NCBI GenBank assembly: GCA_039028335.1
Contig: JBCCIF010000035.1
Location: 1 to 32,346 of the forward strand
Length of the DNA: 32,346 bases
Direction of reading: 5' to 3'
DNA from: JABDKJ01 sp039028335
GTDB taxonomy: Bacteria; Bacteroidota; Bacteroidia; Flavobacteriales_D; JABDKJ01
A program made the translations under genes and the position numbers. Under the pieces are notes generated by a model. It was not told where the DNA came from. It did no database searches and worked only from the letters and a program-made list of their open reading frames with translations. Each line of letters begins with the position of its first letter. Within the stretch, counting starts at the first letter, position 1. Below are positions 23,180 through 29,439 of the stretch, in pieces.

Positions 23180-25551
23180 TACTTTATTATCTTCATTCCT
23201 GAAGAAACTTCAATTCCATTCGATAGTCGAACGAAATAGATTCCTGCATCATAAGCAGATCCAAATTCAATAATTCCCTGTTGGTTATTTACCCCTCGAA
23301 CTTCAATCAATTGTCCCATTTGATTAAAAATTTCCAATTGTGCCTGCTCTACAGGAACTTGAATGTCATAGGTTAGTTGAAATCCAAAAGCACTTGGATT
23401 TGGAGCTATGTTCATTTCAAACTGCTCGTTCAATGTAATCACTGAAGAAGGCTCACCTTCAAATACGCGGAAATGGTCGACTCCTCCCTCGGCAACAACG
23501 ATAAAATTAGCGCTTGAAGAAGCAGTAAAGCTAATAGTCATATTGGCGGTTGGTGTCATGAACTCTGGAATATCTATTTCGTGATATTCCCATTCGATTA
23601 CATCCAGATCTAAATACTGAATAGAATCGACAACCATACTTGTATCACCATTACTTAACTCGACATACATTGGCGTTGCATCAGGTCCTTGTTGAACTTG
23701 ATTGAATGAGATGTACCAGAGCTCATATGAAATAGAAGGGTAGGTCATTTGAGATACATCAAAAACGGGTGAGGTCAATGTTGTCGAACCACCAATTAGC
23801 AGAGAAGTTTCGACCGCATTGGTATTGCCTGTCACATAACATGCATTTCCAGGATCTGATCCACTGTCTTCATTTGGAGCGATGAAAAATGGTGCTCCTC
23901 CAGTTATACCAATAGGAGGCTGGGCAATTTCCCATGTTCCTTGAACAGGTGCTACAGTGAACTCCCAACCTAAGTCAAGGCTGAAAATGTCTTCATAACC
24001 CTCTTCCAACTCAATGGTGAGTGTGTTATTTGTCTCGTCTATTGCATTGGTCAATAAATTGGTCTTATATCCCCAAATACCTGCTGCAATCTCATATTCA
24101 CCTTCAAAGAAATTGACAATTTGAAAAGTACCGGAAGCATCCGTTGAAATGTCAAAATCAAAATCTTCATTTGAAATTCGTACTTGTGCATTAGGTATTG
24201 GATTTCCTGAACTTGCATCAATCACTGAGCCATTCATTCCAATTGGAATAAGCGGAACCAATTCTACGTTTAGTTCAGTAATTTCTCCATTGATAAGTTC
24301 TACTGTCACCGTTTGTGGTTCGTATCCGCCTTTACTTACGGCTACTTCATAGGTTCCAGAAACAGCATATCCCGTTGCAAAATCTCCGTCTAATGCACTT
24401 TCATCAAAGACATTGGTGCTCAATATCTCTATGTCAGCGCCTGCAATGCCCATGCCGCTTGAAGCATCACTCACATTACCTTCGAGCCAACATGCATTCA
24501 CATAGTTAGGCTGCAGGATAAATAGTCCCGACTGAATGTCTGAAATGAGAATTAAACCAGAAGGTAGATAGGGATAGGCTCCCCATGCACCATTGAATCC
24601 AGTTATACCCTGTAAAAAAGTGTCGAAGTTTCCAACTTCTATTAAGTTATCTGGATTGGATCCATCAACGAGTATGCATCCATCGCTATAGTAGGATACG
24701 ATCAGCCAATCTTGCCAAACGTGAACATTATGTGGAATAACTCCATCTCCTAAAGTCTCGAGCGGTTTAAAGTCATCTAATGCTTGAATATCTGTTGGGT
24801 CTGAAATATCGTATGCTCCTACCGGAGCATCTGCTACTTCATCGGTGGTATATAAAATAGTTCCATCATCTGAAAGCCATGTATTGTGCGTGAATTCTCC
24901 AGTGGTCTCCTGACTTCCAAGAAGTATCGAATTTTGTTTGTCTGTTACATCATATAGCGCAAAGGATCCTTCATAAATTTCTGAGCTATAAGCAACATTA
25001 TCTCGTGCATAAACATCATGCGAATAGATATTTGGTCCTGCACCTGCAAATTCTGGCTGGCCAGGTGTTGTATGGACATCAATGTACAATAGACCTCCAT
25101 TATTAATATTCGCTCCAGCTAGATAAGCATAACCAAATTCATCGATGTATATATTGTGAATGGTACTTAGTGTCCCTAATCCGGGAATGTTCGGTGTCCA
25201 ATCAAATGCTGTTGCCGAATTGGGCAGGTCGGTCAAGTCAATTACCATAAGGCCATTTCCGCCTTCATTTGTTACGTACGCGTGTTCACCCCAAGTTTTG
25301 ATATCTCTCCAAGTGGTGCAAACACCAGGAAGCAGAGCTACTTCAACCGGATTTGCAGGATCTGCCAAAGAAACAATTGAAACACCGCATTCAAGACCAA
25401 TGATTGCATATTCGGTGTCGTCAGGAGCAACGTATCCCCAAATATCACTGCTTTCTGATGGGTACTCTACTTGTCCCACGAAACTGACATTGAGTTGTCC
25501 AAAAATTGATAAACTAATAATGAGGCTAAAAAAGGTAAAAATTGACTTCAT
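23176..25551 (-). CDS. choice-of-anchor-B domain protein with T9SS C-terminal sorting domain
   Basis: A 791 aa secreted protein with a signal peptide (FFSLIISLSIFGQ, cut near residue 19). Residues about 20-350 form a repeat-rich choice-of-anchor-B domain of LVIVP/propeller type, with the recurrent pattern SIVSLADPANPVEVALLPG, then AYVTNEGGNGLMVIDLTDLP and GAYDISDPTDIQALDD. Two carboxypeptidase-regulatory-like beta-sandwiches follow: LEGNVSDASSGMGIAGADIE (356-433) and MNGSVIDASSGNPIPNAQVR (439-515). Residues about 530-700 look like a galactose-binding/MAM-like jelly roll (ETSLLIGGSTTLTSPVFDVS and ISYELWYISF). Residues 710-791 are a type A T9SS sorting domain (NIAPNPSAFGFQL, AQLEIFNQMGQLI, AGIYFVRLSNG, MKIIKY). 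It is exported across the outer membrane and perhaps anchored there. Confidence 0.93.
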   Translation of the reverse strand: MKSIFTFFSLIISLSIFGQLNVSFVGQVEYPSESSDIWGYVAPDDTEYAIIGLECGVSIVSLADPANPVEVALLPGVCTTWRDIKTWGEHAYVTNEGGNGLMVIDLTDLPNSATAFDWTPNIPGLGTLSTIHNIYIDEFGYAYLAGANINNGGLLYIDVHTTPGQPEFAGAGPNIYSHDVYARDNVAYSSEIYEGSFALYDVTDKQNSILLGSQETTGEFTHNTWLSDDGTILYTTDEVADAPVGAYDISDPTDIQALDDFKPLETLGDGVIPHNVHVWQDWLIVSYYSDGCILVDGSNPDNLIEVGNFDTFLQGITGFNGAWGAYPYLPSGLILISDIQSGLFILQPNYVNACWLEGNVSDASSGMGIAGADIEILSTNVFDESALDGDFATGYAVSGTYEVAVSKGGYEPQTVTVELINGEITELNVELVPLIPIGMNGSVIDASSGNPIPNAQVRISNEDFDFDISTDASGTFQIVNFFEGEYEIAAGIWGYKTNLLTNAIDETNNTLTIELEEGYEDIFSLDLGWEFTVAPVQGTWEIAQPPIGITGGAPFFIAPNEDSGSDPGNACYVTGNTNAVETSLLIGGSTTLTSPVFDVSQMTYPSISYELWYISFNQVQQGPDATPMYVELSNGDTSMVVDSIQYLDLDVIEWEYHEIDIPEFMTPTANMTISFTASSSANFIVVAEGGVDHFRVFEGEPSSVITLNEQFEMNIAPNPSAFGFQLTYDIQVPVEQAQLEIFNQMGQLIEVRGVNNQQGIIEFGSAYDAGIYFVRLSNGIEVSSGMKIIKY

Positions 25552-25643
25552 GTAAATAAGATTTATTTGAAGTTTGAATATACGCGAAAGCTTTAATCCT
25601 AAATGTTAAAAAAGTACTAACGGTAAAAATGAAGGGATGAAAT

Positions 25644-28600
25644 TTAGAATTTGCTTTGAAGGCCGAATTTTTTCAAATCAGGTAAATCTTTCATGGCCTG
25701 GTCTTTCCAGTTGTCTTCTATGTTTTCCCATGACGTATATGCGTTCAATGTTGAAAGTTTTGGTATTTGACCATTCTCAAATGGTCCAGCAATACCCAAA
25801 CAAGGTTTCTTTCTGTATTCAAAAGAGACTTCATAACAATGATAAGTTCCCTCAACGGAATAAAAATTTCCTAAATATTCAAAATCATTGGAGAAAGAGC
25901 CTTCGTGGTCCAGAAACTCTAAAATCGCTGTTTTTGCCAATAGCTCATGTTTTAAGAACTTTTGTTTCACTCTATCAAGTTGACCTGAACGCTGCAGAAC
26001 TTCTAAAATTTCAAAGCGTGTAAAATCATTTTTTAAAGCGCTCTTCAATTCGATTTTTGATACAGGTAAATGATTATAAAGACGAGCCTCGAGTGCTTCA
26101 TTGTACATCCATTCTCCTTCGAGCGTGCTTATTAAATTTGTATATGGTCCAATGAAATGCGGGTAATTTACGCGTTCTGCCATTTCTAAATAAGGAATGA
26201 TCAAATCGTAATCCCTGCTATCCTTGTCCGATATTTTGAACTGGTCCAAATCATCAAAAGCGCGACTGCATAAATGGGATATTTCCTTTTGAACCCTTGT
26301 TTCAAATGAAGGTTTTTCATCCAGGAGATCGTTTAACATATATAGAATCTCTCTTTTGTAATGACCACTTTTAGATAGTTGCATGACTATATCAAAGTTT
26401 TCTAATAGCAAGTCTAGACTGTCAGTAAGTACATCTAAAAATGCTCCATATTCATGTTTTTCATTTTGAGGCGGATCACTTTTAAGAAGCGAGAAATAGA
26501 TGTCATAAGCATCCTTTCGATCAAAGTCAATGAGTTGGGAAAGCACTTTTTCTTTTAAGAAATTATTGAACAATGGATAGGCCTTCACCAGACAATCAAA
26601 TGAGGAACTGTCTTGAAGAAGTATCAATTCATCAACTACTTTATTTTGAAGAGAATTCTTTAGTTTATCCTCAATGGTGTTATTCAAAAGAAGATCATGA
26701 AGAAGGGGCAACTCATCCTTTTGCCACATGTAATAGTCGAAGGATCCAAGAGCCGAATTTTGAAATGAGCTGTCGCTTGAGGTCAGATAATTTGAAATAA
26801 TTTCAGATTTAGAAGAGGTCAGGTCAAATTTATTTGCCGGTTCTAGTATTTCGAAAGAATATACAATGGAATCAAGATAATTTCTTCCGAAGTCTTCTTC
26901 AGTATTTTGGGACTGCAAGAAATAAATCCCATTTCCATCATACCATGAAAAAAACTTTTCTTCTTTATTGGCATAGAGATTCGAATAGCTTAAGCGAAGG
27001 GTAGGATGTCCATTTCGCAAGTTAAATTCAAAGTCCGTAATGGAATCGTACCAGTTCAAGGAGTTTTTGGAAATATCCCAAAGAAGACTGTCTGCATTTT
27101 CGTATCGAATAAACTCTTTTAGATATGCCTTTTCTAAAACATAATGTCCTGCGCTCATAGGGTTTTGTATAGAAATTGTCATAATCGAGTCGAATATGTC
27201 AGTATATGAATAGGCCGTCAATTCAGTATAGAAATCTGAATCGAAAAGAGAAATAGAATAATTGTGATCTGGGAAGGTATGCTCTTCGAGCTCTACATTC
27301 TGTGTTTCTATAAATTCAAAACTATCTAAAAAAGTTCCAGGAACGTCCCCTTCTTTTTCGGATATCCTCATTTCCAAAACGGAATAGTAGCGATTCCCTC
27401 GATACAAGATCATCATTTCTCCAGGATAGCTGCCTTGTACGTTGAGTTTGAACCTCCAGGCCTCGTATCCATCAATATCTAGGGTGTCAATAGAGGTAGT
27501 TACTGTTGAGGTTTGAGAGAGTTGAACAAACACCTCATTCAATTGATCTCTAGGGTCCTCGATATAGTATCCACTTAAAAGGTCATTGTATGCCACAATT
27601 TTAACAAGGCCTTGATCTAAATCTACTTCGGTATAGGTGTGTGCTTTTATCTCTCTCGTATCGGCTTCATCCTCAAAAGGGATGTATCTTAATTCATATT
27701 TTGGATTCTTTTTGAAGTCGATTCGAAATGCAGCCTGATCTTGTGACCATATTTTTTCTCTTTTTTGAGCTTTTTCTTTTTCAATCCATTCAAAAGAATT
27801 GAAAAAACGCTCTTGTTCTTTTGGGAAAGGGCTATTGAAGTAACCAAAGACGGCATTGCAAAAAAGGACTTTGTCTTTGATGACATATTGCATGCGACCC
27901 GATGAACCATCAGCAGCTTCTAAAAAGATCTCTTGAAAAGCATATCCATTGCGATTGAATTTTTTGCTGCTCTTTGTGTTTTTATTTTTTAAAAAGTGTT
28001 TAAAAAAGGCCTTTTTCACTTCCTTTTCGCTTTTATCTGGCATCAATCTCAAATCTACATTGAATGTAAAAAATGAACTATTTCCGGTCAGGTCAAGCAT
28101 AACGTGCATGTCAATCGCTTCAAAAGCTTCTCCTTTTCCTTTGATTAATGGACCGGGAGTTTCAATTTGAAATCCCATTTTTTTGTCAATGTGCTTGTGC
28201 CACTTCATTTTCAATGGTTCTATTGAAAATTTATCTGCAAGACCCGTAAAGTGTGCTTTTACCCGATTCACTTCAAAACCTTCTTTTCTAAGCAATTCAA
28301 GCACAGAGTGGGGGCCGATTAAATGAGCGGCTCCTACAGCGCTAAACAGGCTATTGTTTTGATGAACTTTATGGATGCTATTGGCCATGATCTGATTTCT
28401 ACCAATCATTAAAGAATCTTCAGTAATATCTCCTGTAAATCGCTCTAATGAAGCTAAATTGCCTCTGGCATAAGCACTGACAAATTTTTCGAAATGATCG
28501 GTGAATGCAGAATCCTCTTCAATATATTGAAGTAAATCACTTCGAATTTCCTCGCTGCCATTGAGAAAGGCCAGTTGATCTTGCATCTTTTCAAGACCTA

Positions 28601-29069
28601 CAATTTCTTTTTGAAGCGTCTTAGCAACACCGAGTAAATAGGCATCGAGAAAAGTCTTTCGCTGAGGTTTGTTATGCTTTTCCTTACTCAGAATTTCCTT
28701 TAAAGCAATATTATTTTGGATGTCAATATTGTCATAGTCCACTCCGGTTTGTTTCTTGAATTTCCTCTTGAGTCTTTGGAGCTCATCAACGCTGAGAACA
28801 TCTTCTGGGCTCTTGCTATCCAAATTGTAATCGAAAAAATTAACAAGACTATCAGGGTGTAATTCAAGCGCAAAATAGTCGCAGTTTTCAAGGGCGAGAA
28901 GAACAGAGTCACTAAAGTGAAATGCACGCGCATCTTTCACATGCATGGTGCCAAAAAGATATGAAGTCCGATTGTTTTTCTCTAACTTCCATAGCAGATC
29001 ATAAGATGATTGATCACTTTGGCTCTTCGAATGCATGGGAACAAGACAAAAGAGTAGGATGAGAAGCAT
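25644..29069 (-). CDS. exported TraB/GumN (Tiki-like) protein with very long multi-module C-terminus
   Basis: About 1141 aa from the ATG at 29069 (MLLILLFCLVPMHSKSQ signal). In-frame TTG at 29105 would add MRLSLFKYLSIE and make a stronger signal peptide; GTG at 29168 is also possible. Residues about 20-275 are a TraB/GumN domain: SYLFGTMHVKD (GTMH 40-43), FALELHPDSL, QKEIVGLEKMQDQLAFL and SAVGAAHLIGPHSVLELLRKE. Three similar beta modules of about 140 residues follow (about 288-428, 442-587, 597-742), each with a GN-x-Y/F-like strand and a closing F..SFE; they look PsbP/Mog1-like. Residues about 750-1030 are helical and HEAT-like, then a short C-terminal domain with two Cys. No T9SS tail is seen. 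TraB relatives include metalloprotease-like Tiki proteins. Confidence 0.85.
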   Translation of the reverse strand: MLLILLFCLVPMHSKSQSDQSSYDLLWKLEKNNRTSYLFGTMHVKDARAFHFSDSVLLALENCDYFALELHPDSLVNFFDYNLDSKSPEDVLSVDELQRLKRKFKKQTGVDYDNIDIQNNIALKEILSKEKHNKPQRKTFLDAYLLGVAKTLQKEIVGLEKMQDQLAFLNGSEEIRSDLLQYIEEDSAFTDHFEKFVSAYARGNLASLERFTGDITEDSLMIGRNQIMANSIHKVHQNNSLFSAVGAAHLIGPHSVLELLRKEGFEVNRVKAHFTGLADKFSIEPLKMKWHKHIDKKMGFQIETPGPLIKGKGEAFEAIDMHVMLDLTGNSSFFTFNVDLRLMPDKSEKEVKKAFFKHFLKNKNTKSSKKFNRNGYAFQEIFLEAADGSSGRMQYVIKDKVLFCNAVFGYFNSPFPKEQERFFNSFEWIEKEKAQKREKIWSQDQAAFRIDFKKNPKYELRYIPFEDEADTREIKAHTYTEVDLDQGLVKIVAYNDLLSGYYIEDPRDQLNEVFVQLSQTSTVTTSIDTLDIDGYEAWRFKLNVQGSYPGEMMILYRGNRYYSVLEMRISEKEGDVPGTFLDSFEFIETQNVELEEHTFPDHNYSISLFDSDFYTELTAYSYTDIFDSIMTISIQNPMSAGHYVLEKAYLKEFIRYENADSLLWDISKNSLNWYDSITDFEFNLRNGHPTLRLSYSNLYANKEEKFFSWYDGNGIYFLQSQNTEEDFGRNYLDSIVYSFEILEPANKFDLTSSKSEIISNYLTSSDSSFQNSALGSFDYYMWQKDELPLLHDLLLNNTIEDKLKNSLQNKVVDELILLQDSSSFDCLVKAYPLFNNFLKEKVLSQLIDFDRKDAYDIYFSLLKSDPPQNEKHEYGAFLDVLTDSLDLLLENFDIVMQLSKSGHYKREILYMLNDLLDEKPSFETRVQKEISHLCSRAFDDLDQFKISDKDSRDYDLIIPYLEMAERVNYPHFIGPYTNLISTLEGEWMYNEALEARLYNHLPVSKIELKSALKNDFTRFEILEVLQRSGQLDRVKQKFLKHELLAKTAILEFLDHEGSFSNDFEYLGNFYSVEGTYHCYEVSFEYRKKPCLGIAGPFENGQIPKLSTLNAYTSWENIEDNWKDQAMKDLPDLKKFGLQSKF

Positions 29070-29305
29070 TTCAATGCTCAGATATTTAAAAAGTGACAAA
29101 CGCAATGAAGATCTAAGTTTACATACAAGATAATAATTCTGACCTTTGTTTTCAACGGCTTTGACCACAATTAGAAGATTTTGGGTATCTTTTTTTCTTC
29201 ATTGGATTCAATTGTATCGAAAGAAAAGGACGAGATTGGAAATCATGCCTTTCGTCCTGTCAAATGCTGAAGCGTATTCAGTACTTTGGGAAATTCAGGA
29301 AACGC

Positions 29306-29337
29306 CAAAGGTAAAGCACTCCATTTGCACTTTTCAA
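29306..29337 (-). promoter_or_regulatory. Bacteroidota-type promoter candidate for the TraB gene
   Basis: On the minus strand, TTG (29337-29335) is followed after 21 nt by TACCTTTG (29313-29306), an exact TAnnTTTG -7 box. This is the best full match to the group consensus among the intergenic regions examined. It would leave a long leader of roughly 130-230 nt, depending on which start codon of the TraB gene is used. Confidence 0.42.
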
Positions 29338-29405
29338 TAAGTACAGCAATTCCTCATTTTCATCTTTATGATTCGGATGTAAAACAGGCTTGGAAAAAGA
29401 TGTTT

Positions 29406-29434
29406 TATCTCAATTCTGATAAATATCTGAGATA
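29406..29434. terminator. weak terminator-like inverted repeat after the adhesin gene
   Basis: TATCTCA (29406-29412) and TGAGATA (29428-29434) form a 7 bp stem with a 15 nt loop, starting 6 nt after the stop of the minus-strand adhesin gene. The run after it on the minus strand (AAAACATCTTTTTCC) has only a delayed T tract, so termination is possible but weak. Confidence 0.35.
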
Positions 29435-29439
29435 GTGTT

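Larger units (their letters stand above)
29070..29439. other. 370 bp region between two large surface-protein genes
   Basis: No confident gene. The right side holds the candidate terminator-like inverted repeat (29406-29434) after the adhesin gene; the middle holds a promoter candidate for the TraB gene (29306-29337). The left part is open in the TraB frame up to the GTG at 29168, so the true start may take up to 99 nt of it. Short frames on the plus strand overlap the TraB 5' end and look like shadows. Confidence 0.6.

Noticed and set aside
25160..25555. 131-codon plus-strand frame opposite the choice-of-anchor-B gene
   Set aside because: Antisense to conserved repeats; composition and lack of motifs point to a shadow.
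29146..29340. 64-codon plus-strand frame in the gap right of the TraB gene
   Set aside because: Begins inside the TraB 5' region, shows no family features, and lies across the promoter candidate.
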